Source: Nesterenkonia sp. PF2B19 (lineage in GTDB: Bacteria; Actinomycetota; Actinomycetes; Actinomycetales; Micrococcaceae). Taken from it: 64,000 nucleotides of DNA. The translations under genes and the position numbers were made by a program. Shown here piece by piece: positions 35,796 to 47,320 of this stretch. Within the stretch, counting starts at the first letter, position 1, and every line of letters begins with the position of its first letter. The stretch covers positions 39,389 to 103,388 of the forward strand of contig NZ_MDSS02000007.1 of NCBI RefSeq assembly GCF_001758425.2, read 5' to 3'. The notes beneath the pieces are model-generated. The model made no database searches. It saw nothing but the letters and a program-made list of their open reading frames with translations, and was not told the DNA's origin.

Positions 35796-37318
35796 GTGCT
35801 TACCTATGCTCTGAAGCGCCTGGGCAGTTCGGCGCTCGTCCTCCTAGGATCATCTCTCCTCGTCTACGTTCTCGTCATCAACTCCGGCGATCCGCTGCAG
35901 GAGCTGCGGGAGTCGAATGCAGAGAACGTCGAGTTCCTCATTCAGCAGCGCATCGAGTTCATGAATCTCGATCAGCCGTGGTACTCCCGGTACTGGACGT
36001 GGCTGACCGGCGTCGCCGGTTGCGTCGTCGGTTCCTGTGACCTGGGCACCAACATGCAGGGGCAGGACGTCGGTGCCCTCGTCCAGCAGGCAGCCGGTGC
36101 CTCGCTGCGCCTCGTGTTCTTGGCGACGCTGTTCTCAATCATCATCGGTGTCCTGACAGGGATCATCACGGCGATCCGTCAGTACTCCACTCTGGATTAT
36201 GCAGTCTCCTTCATCATCTTCCTGTTCTTCTCTCTCCCGGTCTTCTGGGCTGCGGTCCTCGCCAAGGAGTGGATGGGGATTCGGTTCAACAATTGGATCG
36301 CTGATCCTTCGTTCGCGTGGGCGGAGATCATCGTGGTTGCCGCGGCGGCGGCGATCATCGTGCCGGGCATCATCGGCGGGTCCCTGCACCGTCGAGTCTT
36401 CACGGGTGCGGTGATGTTCGGTTTCGTCGCGCTGATCATGCCGGTGTTCGACTGGCTCAACTACGCCCGTCACCCGCAGATGGGGCCGTTGGTGATCACG
36501 CTTCTCGGGGTCGCCTTCGCCTTCGGCCTCACCGCGTTGCTTGCAGGGCTGCAGAATCGGCGAGTCCTCTACTCGGCGCTGATCATCGTCGGCCTGGGCC
36601 TGGCCTCGTACTACGCCACCTTCTGGCTCCTGCTGGACCCTCCTGGCGGATGGTGGACCATCATTGGCTTGTTCGCCGTGGCCGTTGCTTGGCGGTCGGC
36701 GTCGGGCGAACGGTAGGGGGCCATGCCAAGGGGCAGGCCACGGCGGTGAGCGTGCTGACTGCGGCGCTGTACTCTGGGCTCGTACTGCTGGATCACTTCA
36801 TGCGCCACTGGCCGGGGTTCCTGAGTCTGAAGCCGCGCCCCATCTCGACGATCGGTTCGTCGTCGCCGAATTTCGACGGGAACTTCTGGGAGGTGTCCCT
36901 GGACCATGGGACACAGCTGCTGCTGCCCACCACATTGCTGATGGTGGTCTCAGTGGCGACCTATACGCGCTACACGCGGGCGTCGATGCTGGAATCCATC
37001 AACCAGGACTACATCCGAACGGCACGGGCCAAGGGTGTCAACGAGCGGACGGTGATCTTCAAGCACGCGTTCCGCAATTCGATGATCCCTGTCACCACCA
37101 TCGTCGCCTTTGACTTCGCGGGACTGATCGGAGGATCCGTCATCGTCGAGCGCGTCTTCGGCTGGAGAGGCATGGGTGAGCTCTTCGCCACCGGACTCGG
37201 CAACTCCGATCCAGCACCGGTGATGGCGTTCGTCCTGGTCACCGGTGCGGCCGCAGTGCTGTTCAACCTGATCGCTGACCTGCTCTACGCAGTGTTGGAT
37301 CCGAGGATTCGAGTATGA
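35796..37318 (+). CDS. Peptide ABC permease with enlarged middle, frameshifted
   Basis: DppB/OppB-type membrane subunit. It begins MLTYALKRLGSSALVLLGSS from GTG 35796 and ends AVLDPRIRV in the next frame. One base is missing near 36683-36692; correction gives 507 residues. That is far longer than the usual 310-330, because an extra region of about four membrane segments (VPGIIGGSLHRRVFTGAVMF to LLLDPPGGWWTIIGLF and on) is inserted before the conserved C-terminal half with TRYTRASMLESINQDYIRTA. Such long OppB variants occur in actinobacteria. No ribosome-binding site is visible; TAGTTC at 35784-35789 may give an internal leaderless start. Confidence 0.88.
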
Positions 37319-38463
37319 GTATGAACCGAGACCCCCAGAATGATCCTGCGCCGGCTGCCGACCTTGCGGAGATGGAGGATGCCCGCCTGGCGCAACGGGA
37401 GAAGTCCTACTCCCAGGGACAGCTGGTCCGGCGACGGTTCTTCGCCCATAAGCCGGCGGTCATCTCGATGATCGTGCTGCTGTCCATCATCGTGGTGGCG
37501 TTCACGTCGATCGGCCCCACCGGTGAGGGCGGGTGGTGGGGGAAGAGCTTTCTCCAGACCAACCCGGTCGTCGACGGCGGCCGCCCGACGATGTTCCGGG
37601 ACGGCTTCCTCGGAGAGTATCCGTTCGGGCAGGACAACAACGGCCGAGACTACTTTGCTCTCGTGATGCGAGGCGCCCAGCAGTCGCTGATCGTCGCCTT
37701 CGGGGTCGCGCTCTCCTCCACCGTCATCGGTGTCCTGGTCGGAGCCCTTGCCGGGTACTTCCGCGGATGGGTCGAGTCCCTGCTCATGCGGCTCACGGAT
37801 ACGGTGATCGTCGTTCCCCTGCTGGCTTTGGCGGCCGTCTTCGGCAGCTACGCACAGAACCTGCCGGGAGGGACCCTGACGTTGGCGCTCCTCCTGGGCT
37901 GCGTGACCTGGACCGGGATGGCTCGTCTGGTGCGTGCTGAGGTCCTCTCGCTGCGGGAGAAGGAGTATGTGGCAGCCGCTGCAGCCATGGGGGCTCACCC
38001 CGCCAGGATCATCGTCAAGCACATGCTCCCCAACAGCGTCGGGGTGATCATCGTGAATGCGACCTTCGCCATCGCCGCGGCCATCCTCCTCGAGACCTCA
38101 CTGTCCTTCCTCGGCTTCGGCATCCAGCCACCGGAATCGTCGTTGGGACTGCTGATCGACCTGAACCAGAATGCCTTCACCACACGTCCGTGGCTGTTCT
38201 GGTTCCCCGGCCTGTTCATCATTGCGATTGCGCTGAGTGTCAACTTCATCGGCGACGGACTTCGGGACGCGATCGATCCACGGCAGAAGCGTACGGGTGA
38301 TAAGAGGCCGACGTTGCGCGGTGTGCTCGGGTTCCGGGGAAGCGCGACGGCCCAGCAGCGTCTCGCAGCCCGGACCGGTGGGACGCCTGACGATGATTCC
38401 ACGCACGACGAGACATTGAACCTCGGCCCCACGCCGAACCCGCAGAAGGATGATGACCGATGA
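37315..38463 (+). CDS. Peptide ABC permease, OppC type
   Basis: A 382-residue permease with a polar N-terminus, segment PAVISMIVLLSIIVVAFTS, extracytoplasmic loop YPFGQDNNGRDYFALVMRGA, and the EAA loop REKEYVAAAAAMGAHPARII. It ends DGLRDAIDPRQKR followed by an unusual hydrophilic tail of about 60 residues. It overlaps its neighbours by 4 nt on both sides, so the permease-ATPase part of the operon is translationally coupled. Confidence 0.92.
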   Translation: MSMNRDPQNDPAPAADLAEMEDARLAQREKSYSQGQLVRRRFFAHKPAVISMIVLLSIIVVAFTSIGPTGEGGWWGKSFLQTNPVVDGGRPTMFRDGFLGEYPFGQDNNGRDYFALVMRGAQQSLIVAFGVALSSTVIGVLVGALAGYFRGWVESLLMRLTDTVIVVPLLALAAVFGSYAQNLPGGTLTLALLLGCVTWTGMARLVRAEVLSLREKEYVAAAAAMGAHPARIIVKHMLPNSVGVIIVNATFAIAAAILLETSLSFLGFGIQPPESSLGLLIDLNQNAFTTRPWLFWFPGLFIIAIALSVNFIGDGLRDAIDPRQKRTGDKRPTLRGVLGFRGSATAQQRLAARTGGTPDDDSTHDETLNLGPTPNPQKDDDR

Positions 38464-40151
38464 GCACTCCCGTTCTCAGCTACAAGGACATCCGAGTCTC
38501 CTTCGCCACAGAGTTCGGTGAAGTGGACGCCGTCAAAGGTGTGAGTTTCGACATCGCGTCTGGCGAGGTTGTGGCCGTCGTCGGAGAATCTGGGTCGGGC
38601 AAGTCGGTGACGTCCTCTACCGCGATGGGGCTGCTCCCTGACAATGCGACCGTCGACGGTGAAGTCCTCCTCGCCGGCCGGAATGTCATGAAGATGTCGG
38701 CCGGCGAACGTCGTCGGCTGCGTGGGCAGGACATCTCAATGGTGTTTCAGGAGCCGATGACGGCGCTGAATCCCGTTCTGCGTGTCTCTGATCAGCTCGT
38801 CGAGGCGCTGCAGGTCCATGACGTGGCGTTCGGTGCCCAGGCGTTGGAGAAAGCCGTCGACCTGCTCGAGAAGGTCGGGATTCCCGACGCCCGAAGGCGG
38901 ATCAGAGATTATCCTCATCAGTTCTCGGGAGGGCAGCGGCAGCGCATCGTGATCGCCATGGCGATCGCCTGCGGGCCGAAGGTCATCATCGCCGATGAGC
39001 CGACCACCGCTTTGGATGTCACGGTCCAGGCCGAGGTTCTGGATCTTCTGCGGAGGCTGAAGGAGGAACTCGACACCGGGATCCTCCTGATCACCCACAA
39101 TATGGGCGTCGTCGCCGATATGGCGGACCGTGTGGTCGTGATGCTCAATGGTGAAGTTGTTGAGACTGGTGACGTCCAGCAGGTGATGTCGCGGCCTCAG
39201 CATGCGTACACTCGGAGACTTCTCGACGCGATGCCGTTGTTGCGGGATCCCGAGATTCACGTCGGAGAGGTTTCGCCGGAGCCGGAAGGGTCGCTGGACG
39301 ATGTTCGCCTCGAGGAGACTCCAGCCCTTGAGGCTCGGGACCTCGCTTTGGAGTACAAGTTCCGTCGGAAGGCTACGCGTGTTGTTGAGGGCGTCTCCTT
39401 CACGGTGAACAAGGGCGAGATCATGGGGCTCGTGGGGGAGTCCGGGTCCGGCAAGTCAACGGTGGCCAAGGCAGTCCTCGGTCTGCTCGACGTCGCCGAA
39501 GGGGATCTCCTGATTCGGGGACGCAACATGCCCACCATGCCGGCAAGGGAGCGTAAGACCCTGAAGAAGGAGATCGGGGTGGTCTTTCAGGACCCGGCAG
39601 CGTCTCTGGATCCGCGATTCCCGATCGGCGACATCATCACTGAGCCCATGGTCGTGCATCAGGTCGGGACGTCGAGAGAGCGGGTTCGCCGGGCCGAAGA
39701 GCTGATCGATGCCGTGAGGCTTCCGTCGGGCGTGATCAACCGGTACCCCCACGAGCTCTCTGGTGGGCAGCGTCAGCGCATCAGCATCGCCAGGGCGCTG
39801 GTGTTGAGCCCGACGTTGCTCATCGCGGATGAGCCCACCTCGGCCCTCGACGTCTCAGTTCAAGCGGCGGTGCTGGACATGTTCAGAGAACTGCAGGAAC
39901 AGTACGAGTTCGCGTGCCTATTCGTGAGCCATGACCTCGCCGTCATCGACACCCTCGCGCACCACGTGCTCGTCATGCAGAACGGTCGGACAGTGGAACA
40001 GGGCCCGGTCGACCAGGTTCTGCAGTATCCCCGAGAGGGCTACACGCAGCGTCTCTTGGCCGCCGCGCCCGTCCCGGACCCGGTGACCCAGGCCGAACGT
40101 CGCGCCGCACGGCTCCGTCTGCTCGCCGACCAGGGGAAGCTGCCCGGCTGA
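38460..40151 (+). CDS. Dual-domain peptide ABC ATPase
   Basis: A 563-residue fusion of two nucleotide-binding domains, replacing separate OppD and OppF. Domain 1 (about 1-275) has Walker [17 protein letters not shown] and [12 protein letters not shown]. Domain 2 (about 290-560) has [16 protein letters not shown] and LLIADEPTSALD with the switch His in LFVSHDLAVI. The Cys clusters of the first operon's ATPases are absent. Domain 1 in particular uses T/A-ending codons freely. The operon ends with hairpins at 40163-40215. Confidence 0.93.
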   Translation: MSTPVLSYKDIRVSFATEFGEVDAVKGVSFDIASGEVVAVVGESGSGKSVTSSTAMGLLPDNATVDGEVLLAGRNVMKMSAGERRRLRGQDISMVFQEPMTALNPVLRVSDQLVEALQVHDVAFGAQALEKAVDLLEKVGIPDARRRIRDYPHQFSGGQRQRIVIAMAIACGPKVIIADEPTTALDVTVQAEVLDLLRRLKEELDTGILLITHNMGVVADMADRVVVMLNGEVVETGDVQQVMSRPQHAYTRRLLDAMPLLRDPEIHVGEVSPEPEGSLDDVRLEETPALEARDLALEYKFRRKATRVVEGVSFTVNKGEIMGLVGESGSGKSTVAKAVLGLLDVAEGDLLIRGRNMPTMPARERKTLKKEIGVVFQDPAASLDPRFPIGDIITEPMVVHQVGTSRERVRRAEELIDAVRLPSGVINRYPHELSGGQRQRISIARALVLSPTLLIADEPTSALDVSVQAAVLDMFRELQEQYEFACLFVSHDLAVIDTLAHHVLVMQNGRTVEQGPVDQVLQYPREGYTQRLLAAAPVPDPVTQAERRAARLRLLADQGKLPG

Positions 40152-40162
40152 CCTGCGACCGT

Positions 40163-40215
40163 GCCGGTCCATGGACCGGCGGCCCGGTGGGACAGGGTGC
40201 GACCACCGGGCCGCC
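40163..40215 (+). terminator. Double hairpin after second peptide operon
   Basis: Two adjacent stems. GCCGGTCC/GGACCGGC (40163-40170/40173-40180) has a 2-nt loop. A perfect 13-bp stem is formed by 40178-40190 and 40203-40215 with a 12-nt loop. They share three bases, so only one may form at a time. They end the operon before typA. Confidence 0.75.
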
Positions 40216-40372
40216 TCCGCGTTCCTGACGCTGCGGTGTCGTCGGGGCGGTGATCGACGCCGCACCGGCGGTTTGCACCGGGGCAGTACACTGGATCGGG
40301 TGCCTGCGCCGCTCAGCGGCGGTGCGGCGCCCGATCCACACCTCTTTCTACTCCGGAAGGCGCTGCCCCGAC

Positions 40373-42319
40373 ATGACCACTGCTGCCGTACGCGCACAAG
40401 CAGGCACTGACGAGCGTCAGGACCTGCGCAACGTCGCGATCGTCGCCCACGTCGACCACGGCAAGACCACCCTGGTCGACGCCATGCTGCGTCAGACCAA
40501 GGCCGTCGGTGGCCATGGCGACCTCGAGGACCGAGTCATGGACTCCGGGGACCTCGAGAAGGAGAAGGGCATCACGATCCTGGCCAAGAACACCACAGTG
40601 TTCTACTCCGGTCCCGCCGCGGCAGAGCACGCCGGCACCGACCAGGTCACCATCAACGTCATCGACACCCCCGGCCACGCCGACTTCGGCGGTGAGGTCG
40701 AGCGCGGGCTGTCCATGGTCGACGGCGTCGTGCTGCTCGTCGACGCCTCCGAGGGCCCGCTGCCGCAGACCCGCTTCGTGCTGCGCAAGGCGCTCAACGC
40801 CCAGCTGCCCGTCATCCTGGTGGTCAACAAGACAGACCGACCGGACGCGCGCATCGAGGGCGTCGTCTCCGACACCATGGATCTGCTGCTGGGGCTGGCC
40901 TCCGACGTCGCCGAGGAGAACCCTGACCTGGACCTGGACTCCGTGCTGGACGTCCCCGTGGTCTACGCCTCCGGCAAGGCCGGCCGGGCCTCCACCGAGC
41001 AGCCCGCCGACGGCGGTCTGCCGGAGAACGAGGACCTGGAGCCGCTGTTCTCCACCATCCTGGAGCACGTCCCCGCTCCGCGCTACGACGCCGACGAGGT
41101 CCTCCAGGCCCACGTGACCAACCTGGACGCCTCGCCGTTCCTGGGCCGTCTGGCGCTGCTGCGCATCTTCAACGGCACTCTGCGGAAGAACCAGCAGGTC
41201 GCCTGGGCGCGCAAGGACGGTTCGGTCAAGACCGTCAAGATCACCGAGCTGCTGGCCACCAAGGGGCTGGAGCGGGTCTCCGCCGAGTCCGCGGGGCCCG
41301 GCGAGATCGTGGCAGTGGCCGGCATCGAGGACATCATGATCGGAGAGACCCTCACCGACCTGGAGTCCCCGAAGCCGCTGCCGAACATCATCGTGGACGA
41401 CCCGGCGATCTCCATGACGGTGGGCATCAACACCTCCCCGATGGCCGGCCGCGTCAAGGGCGCGAAGGTCACCGCCCGTCAGGTCAAGGACCGACTGGAC
41501 AAGGAGCTCATCGGCAACGTCTCCATCAAGGTGCTCCCCACGGAGCGTCCTGACACCTGGGAGGTCCAGGGCCGCGGCGAGCTCGCCCTGGCCATCCTGG
41601 TGGAGCAGATGCGCCGTGAGGGCTTCGAGCTGACCGTGGGCAAGCCGCAGGTGGTCACCCGTGAGATCGACGGAGTCCTCCACGAGCCGATGGAGAACAT
41701 GACCATCGACGCCCCCGAAGAGCACATGGGTGCGATCACCCAGCTCATGGCCGCCCGCAAGGGCACCATGACCACCATGACGAACAACGGCACCGGCTGG
41801 ATCCGCATGGAGTTCATGGTTCCCGCCCGCGGGCTCATCGGCTTCCGCACCAAGTTCCTCACCGAGACCCGCGGGGCCGGCATCGCCTCCTCCTACGCGG
41901 CCGGATACGAGCCATGGAAGGGCGAGATCGAGTACCGGATCTCCGGCTCTCTGGTGGCGGACCGCGCCGGATCGGCCACTCCGTTCGCCATGATCAACCT
42001 TCAGGAGCGCGGCACCTTCTTCGTGGAGGCCCAGTCCGAGGTCTATGAGGGCCAGGTGGTGGGGGAGAACTCCCGCAACGAGGACATGGAGGTCAACATC
42101 ACCAAGGAGAAGAAGCTGACCAACATGCGCGCCGCCAGCGCTGACAGCTTCGAGGGCCTGACCCCGCCGGTCAAGCTCACCTTGGAGGAGTCCCTCGAGT
42201 TCGCCAACGACGACGAGTGTGTGGAGGTCACCCCGGAGTCCATCCGGATCCGCAAGGTCACCCTCAACGCCTCGGACCGCCTGAAGGAATCCCGGAAGAA
42301 GAAGAGCGCGGCCCAGTGA
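40373..42319 (+). CDS. typA: Ribosome-associated GTPase TypA/BipA
   Basis: A 648-residue translational GTPase implicated in 50S biogenesis and stress adaptation. G motifs: AHVDHGKTT (G1), DTPGHADF (G3), [10 protein letters not shown] (G4). Domain II follows near residue 230, then the EF-G-like and BipA-specific C-terminal domains ([36 protein letters not shown]). The start at 40373 gives the normal N-terminus before [14 protein letters not shown]; the open frame to 40250 is leader. A -10-like TACACT lies at 40287-40292 without a clear -35. Its TGA overlaps the GTG of the next gene. Confidence 0.96.
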   Translation: MTTAAVRAQAGTDERQDLRNVAIVAHVDHGKTTLVDAMLRQTKAVGGHGDLEDRVMDSGDLEKEKGITILAKNTTVFYSGPAAAEHAGTDQVTINVIDTPGHADFGGEVERGLSMVDGVVLLVDASEGPLPQTRFVLRKALNAQLPVILVVNKTDRPDARIEGVVSDTMDLLLGLASDVAEENPDLDLDSVLDVPVVYASGKAGRASTEQPADGGLPENEDLEPLFSTILEHVPAPRYDADEVLQAHVTNLDASPFLGRLALLRIFNGTLRKNQQVAWARKDGSVKTVKITELLATKGLERVSAESAGPGEIVAVAGIEDIMIGETLTDLESPKPLPNIIVDDPAISMTVGINTSPMAGRVKGAKVTARQVKDRLDKELIGNVSIKVLPTERPDTWEVQGRGELALAILVEQMRREGFELTVGKPQVVTREIDGVLHEPMENMTIDAPEEHMGAITQLMAARKGTMTTMTNNGTGWIRMEFMVPARGLIGFRTKFLTETRGAGIASSYAAGYEPWKGEIEYRISGSLVADRAGSATPFAMINLQERGTFFVEAQSEVYEGQVVGENSRNEDMEVNITKEKKLTNMRAASADSFEGLTPPVKLTLEESLEFANDDECVEVTPESIRIRKVTLNASDRLKESRKKKSAAQ

Positions 42320-42870
42320 CCACCCCTCCCCATCAGCACGGAGCAGCGGACGGATCAGCCCACGGTGCGACCTCGGACCCGGCAGGTCCCGAGCGCATAG
42401 CGCGCAACCGCCCGCGGAACCGCCCCGTGCTGATGGGGATCTGCTTCTCCGCCGGAGCCGTCATCGGAGTGCTGGGCACTGCGGTGCACGGCAACCTGTG
42501 GATGCTGGGGGAGACCCACAGCGGGTTCGTGATCCCCTGGGGCGCGGCGGTGGCGCTGCTGCTGTGCCTGCTCGCCCAGCTCTGGGCCGGCCTGCGGGCC
42601 GACTCGCTGCTGGAGCCCACCGTCATGGGCATCACCACCTTCACCGTGGCCACCGTCGCCTATCTCTGGCCGGGTCCGGACCAGCTCATGGTGCCCTACA
42701 GCGCCGAGGCGATGGAGCTGCTGCCCGGGCCGACGATCGCCTCACTGATCTGGTGGTTGGGCAGTGCGGGCATCACGCTGGTGTCCATGGTGCTGGTGAA
42801 GTGGATCCTCGCCCGCGACGCCGCCGTCGCCCGCTCCCGCCCGACCCCGGGCGAGGGCTTCCTCATGTGA
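42316..42870 (+). CDS. Four-TM membrane protein downstream of typA
   Basis: A 184-residue protein starting at GTG 42316 inside the typA stop (GTGA), hence coupled to it. A charged 35-residue N-terminus precedes four hydrophobic segments (about 38-60, 70-93, 102-120 and 145-165) and a short basic tail ending PGEGFLM. I recognise no named family, though small membrane proteins in this position are common in Micrococcaceae. Function unknown. Confidence 0.75.
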   Translation: MTTPPHQHGAADGSAHGATSDPAGPERIARNRPRNRPVLMGICFSAGAVIGVLGTAVHGNLWMLGETHSGFVIPWGAAVALLLCLLAQLWAGLRADSLLEPTVMGITTFTVATVAYLWPGPDQLMVPYSAEAMELLPGPTIASLIWWLGSAGITLVSMVLVKWILARDAAVARSRPTPGEGFLM

Positions 42871-42890
42871 CGCAGAGACCGGCGCCCGCT

Positions 42891-42920
42891 GGGACATCCG
42901 CAGCTCCGGATCGGTAGACT
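42891..42920 (+). promoter_or_regulatory. Candidate promoter for fdxA
   Basis: TAGACT at 42915-42920 is a good -10; GGGACA at 42891-42896 is a fair -35 with an 18-bp spacer. Transcription would start near 42928, about 108 nt before fdxA. Confidence 0.45.
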
Positions 42921-43035
42921 GGAGTCCACCGGCACGCCATGTGCCGCGTGCACCTGAGTACAGTCGCCGGTCGCCTCGCCCACCGACCGGCATTCCCGGG
43001 TCACCGTCCGGTGGCCAGGAGAGACAGAGGAGTCC

Positions 43036-43356
43036 ATGACTTACATCATCGCCCTTCCCTGTGTGGACCTGAAGGACAAGGCCTGCATCGAGGAATGCCC
43101 GGTGGACTGCATCTATGAGGGCGAACGGTCGCTCTACATCCACCCCGACGAGTGCGTAGACTGCGGCGCCTGCGAACCCGTCTGCCCGGTGGAGGCCATC
43201 TACTACGAGGACGACGTCCCGGAGGAGTGGTCCGAGTACTACCGGGCCAATGTCGAGTTCTTCGACGACATCGGCTCTCCGGGCGGTGCGGCGAAGGTCG
43301 GCATGATCGCCAAGGACCACGAGGTCATCTCCGCACTGCCTCCGCAGGAGCACTGA
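43036..43356 (+). CDS. fdxA: Seven-iron ferredoxin
   Basis: A 106-residue 3Fe-4S/4Fe-4S ferredoxin with cluster ligands in PCVDLKDKACIEECPVDC and CVDCGACEPVCPVEAI, and the typical C-terminal extension YYEDDVPEEWSEYYRANVEF. It is a soluble low-potential electron carrier, for example for cytochromes P450 or oxidoreductases. GAGGAG lies 4 nt before the ATG. It is 9 bp upstream of dapC, a pairing common in actinobacteria, though the link between the two functions is not established. Confidence 0.96.
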   Translation: MTYIIALPCVDLKDKACIEECPVDCIYEGERSLYIHPDECVDCGACEPVCPVEAIYYEDDVPEEWSEYYRANVEFFDDIGSPGGAAKVGMIAKDHEVISALPPQEH

Positions 43357-43365
43357 CTGCCGCCT

Positions 43366-44463
43366 ATGCTCACGCTTCCTGACTACCCGTGGGACGCCAT
43401 GGCTCCGTACCTGGAGCAGGCGGCCGCCCACCCCGACGGCGCGGTCAACCTCTCCATCGGGACCCCCGTGGATCCCACTCCCGCAGTGATCCGCGAGGCA
43501 CTGGCCTCCGCCGCGGATGCACCGGGATACCCGACCACCCACGGACGGCGTGAGCTGCGCGAGGCGGTGGTCTCCTGGTTCGCTCGGCGCCGCGGCGTCG
43601 AGGGCCTGGACCCGGAGGCCGTGCTGCCCACGATCGGCTCCAAGGAGTTCGTCGCCTGGCTGCCGACCCTGCTGGGGCTGGGGGAGGGCGACGTCGTGCT
43701 GCGGCCGAAGGTCGCCTATCCGACCTACGACATCGGGGCCCAGATCGCCGGGGCCACCCCGCTGGCGGTCGAGGACCCGGCCGAGGTGGACGAGGAGACC
43801 CTGTCACGGGTGAAGCTGATCTGGCTGAACTCGCCGTCGAACCCGACCGGGGCGGTCACGGGCGTCGAGAGCATGGCCGCGGTGGTTCGGCTGGCTCGGC
43901 GCCTCGGCGCCGTCGTCGCCTCCGACGAGTGCTACGCCGAGCTGCCGTGGATGGTCGACGACGTCCCCTCCGTGCTCGATCCCCGGGTCAGCGCCGGCGA
44001 TCACGCGGGACTGCTGGCGGTCTACTCGGCCTCCAAGCAGTCGAACCTGGCCGGGTACCGTGCGGCGTTCGTCGCCGGCTGCCCGGAGCTGATCGCCGGA
44101 CTGGTCAACACCCGCAAGCATGCGGGGATGATCATGCCGGCACCCGTGCAGGAGGCGCTGCGGGTGGCGCTGAGCGACGACGCGCACGTCGACGCCCAGC
44201 GGGAGGTCTACCGTCGGCGACGGGAGCGGCTGCTGCCTGCCCTGCAGGCCGCCGGTCTGCAGGTGCAGCACTCCGACGCCGGGCTCTACCTGTGGTGCAC
44301 CGACGGCGCCTCCGACTCGTGGACGCTGGTGGAGCAGATGGCCGCGCGCGGCATCGTCGTCGGCCCTGGTGTGTTCTACGGGGAGCACGGGGACGGGTTC
44401 ATCCGGGTGGCGCTGACCGCCTCCGATGAGCGGATCGCCGCCGCCTCTGCACGGCTGAGATGA
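43366..44463 (+). CDS. dapC: N-succinyldiaminopimelate aminotransferase
   Basis: A 365-residue fold-type I PLP enzyme that makes N-succinyl-LL-2,6-diaminopimelate in lysine biosynthesis. It shows substrate loop NLSIGTPVDPTP, the PLP-stacking region YPTYDIGAQIAGA, Asn/Asp in WLNSPSNPTGAV and SDECYAEL, and the Schiff-base Lys in YSASKQSNLAGYR. Length and motifs match actinobacterial DapC. It follows fdxA by 9 bp and probably shares its promoter. DapD and DapE, acting before and after it in the pathway, are encoded 3 kb downstream. Confidence 0.93.
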   Translation: MLTLPDYPWDAMAPYLEQAAAHPDGAVNLSIGTPVDPTPAVIREALASAADAPGYPTTHGRRELREAVVSWFARRRGVEGLDPEAVLPTIGSKEFVAWLPTLLGLGEGDVVLRPKVAYPTYDIGAQIAGATPLAVEDPAEVDEETLSRVKLIWLNSPSNPTGAVTGVESMAAVVRLARRLGAVVASDECYAELPWMVDDVPSVLDPRVSAGDHAGLLAVYSASKQSNLAGYRAAFVAGCPELIAGLVNTRKHAGMIMPAPVQEALRVALSDDAHVDAQREVYRRRRERLLPALQAAGLQVQHSDAGLYLWCTDGASDSWTLVEQMAARGIVVGPGVFYGEHGDGFIRVALTASDERIAAASARLR

Positions 44464-44579
44464 CCCCGCGCCGGGCCCGTCCCGGCGCCCGACGTGAAAC
44501 GTGACACAACTGGCGACGCGACGTGACGACCAGGTAGGTTGTCAGAGTTGCGTACGAGTGTTTCTGATGAGGAGACCGC

Positions 44580-45863
<1,284 letters not shown>

Positions 45864-45890
45864 CCCGAGGCCGAGGCGCCGTCAGTGCAG

Positions 45891-45921
45891 GACCCCGCAA
45901 CCGGAGCACGGCGGCGGGGTC
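45891..45921 (+). terminator. Terminator after gltA
   Basis: GACCCCGC (45891-45898) pairs with GCGGGGTC (45914-45921), extended by CAG/CTG outside, and is followed by TTCTGCTG. It lies 27 nt after the gltA stop. Confidence 0.7.
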
Positions 45922-46105
45922 TTCTGCTGTCGTGAGTCGCACGGGTATCGCGCGGGTGGCCGCGGTCTGGGTGGGGCCTGCGGCAGAGCCGCCGCAGGGA
46001 GCTGTACGAGGAGTCATCTGCCCGCAGATCGCACGCCAGGCGAAGCGCTTGAGTACCAGGAGATGTCCGGGAAAGTGACGACTCGGTCTGCGTGGTGGGG
46101 GCCGC

Positions 46106-47208
46106 TCAGAAGCCGATGACGACGGCGTCGTCGGAGATCTCCTCCACCCGTGACCAGCGTCCGGAGTCGCGACTCCATTCAAAGGCCCCGGCGTGGACCG
46201 TCTGGGTGCCGTAGACGTCGGCGGTGGCCACGGCCCAGTGCGCCAGGGTCCACAGCTCCCGGGTCGTGTCGGCCTGCTCGTCGTCCTCATCGCCGCCGGG
46301 CATGCTCACCGTGACGACGGTCCCGGCCTCCGGACCGGCGCCGTCCGCGTCATCACCGGCGGCGGCGCTGCGGTCGATCAGGATCGGCCCGAACTCCTCG
46401 AGCTCGTCCCGCGCGTCCTCATCGGCGCCCTCGTCCTCATCGGCGCCCTCGTCCTCGTCCTCGGACCCGAGAGCCTCCAGTGCCTCCTGGGCGTCGTCGG
46501 GCACTTCAAGGGCGGTGCCCAGGACCCCCGCCACCTCGTGGGCGAGGCCGTCAGGGTCCGGGTTGGGGGCGTCCTTGCGGGTGAGGCGGCAGGTCATGCC
46601 GATCGGCTGCGCACCGGTCAGCGGCGCCGCGAAGGCCCTGCCGCGCTCCGCGTGGCGTGAGTAGAAGCTGGGGTCCATGGGACGCTCCAGCACGTCGGCG
46701 GCTTCGGAGACGCTGAGCTCAGGCGTCCACGGGTCGTCCTCGTGGTCCCGAGCCGACTCCAGGGCGTCGTAGAAGCCCTCCACGGAGCTTGCGACCTCCA
46801 CCGGGCCGTCATCGTCCGACCAGCTGGGTGACCCGCTGCGGAACAGCTCGCGGGCGTCGTATTCGTCGGTGGCCTCGAGGACCTGCAGGTCAGATTCCTG
46901 CAGGGAGATGGCCAAGCGTCGGCGGCGGCCTCCCGGGGAAGTCCCCGGTCCACCGCCAGTGCCGCCACCAGTGCGGCATTCGCCGACTGGTGCGGGGTCA
47001 GCACGTGGAGCTCCCCGCCCACCTGCACCTCGCAGCGGGCGTCCAGCAGATACTCCTGCTCGTCGATGTGACGCCAGGTGGCCCAGACGACGCCCGCCAG
47101 GACCATCGCCAGCAGGACAAGCACCGCCAGGGCGCGGCGACGGCGCCGGCGGCGGACCATCTCGCGGGTCGCCACGATCGGGCGCTCCGCCCGGTGTCTG
47201 CTCATCAT
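46106..47208 (-). CDS. Membrane-anchored lysozyme-like actinobacterial protein, frameshifted
   Basis: The N-terminus has an Arg cluster and one membrane segment (ALAVLVLLAMVLAGVVWATW), so the bulk is outside the cell. The next part, SANAALVAALAVDRGLPREA, joins in another frame to AISLQESDLQVLEATDEYDA and SVSEAADVLERPMDPSFYSR; one base is missing near 46911-46917. Restored length is 367 residues. The pattern resembles actinobacterial proteins with a lysozyme-like domain (QES...LF...W...FY..L), although the usual LGLFQQRPSQGWG box is degenerate here. A strongly acidic repeat (EDEGADEDEGADEDARDE) and a C-terminal domain ending RVEEISDDAVVIGF follow. Function unknown; a peptidoglycan-related role is an inference. 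Confidence 0.65.
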
Positions 47209-47320
47209 CTCTGCTTCACCATCAGGTGTTCATCCGTCTCCGCCGCAGTGTCAGGAACCGCCCACCGTCGTGACGCCGGACGCCCAAGGGGCGGGCGGTC
47301 CGGCGTCACGACGTTGCGGC

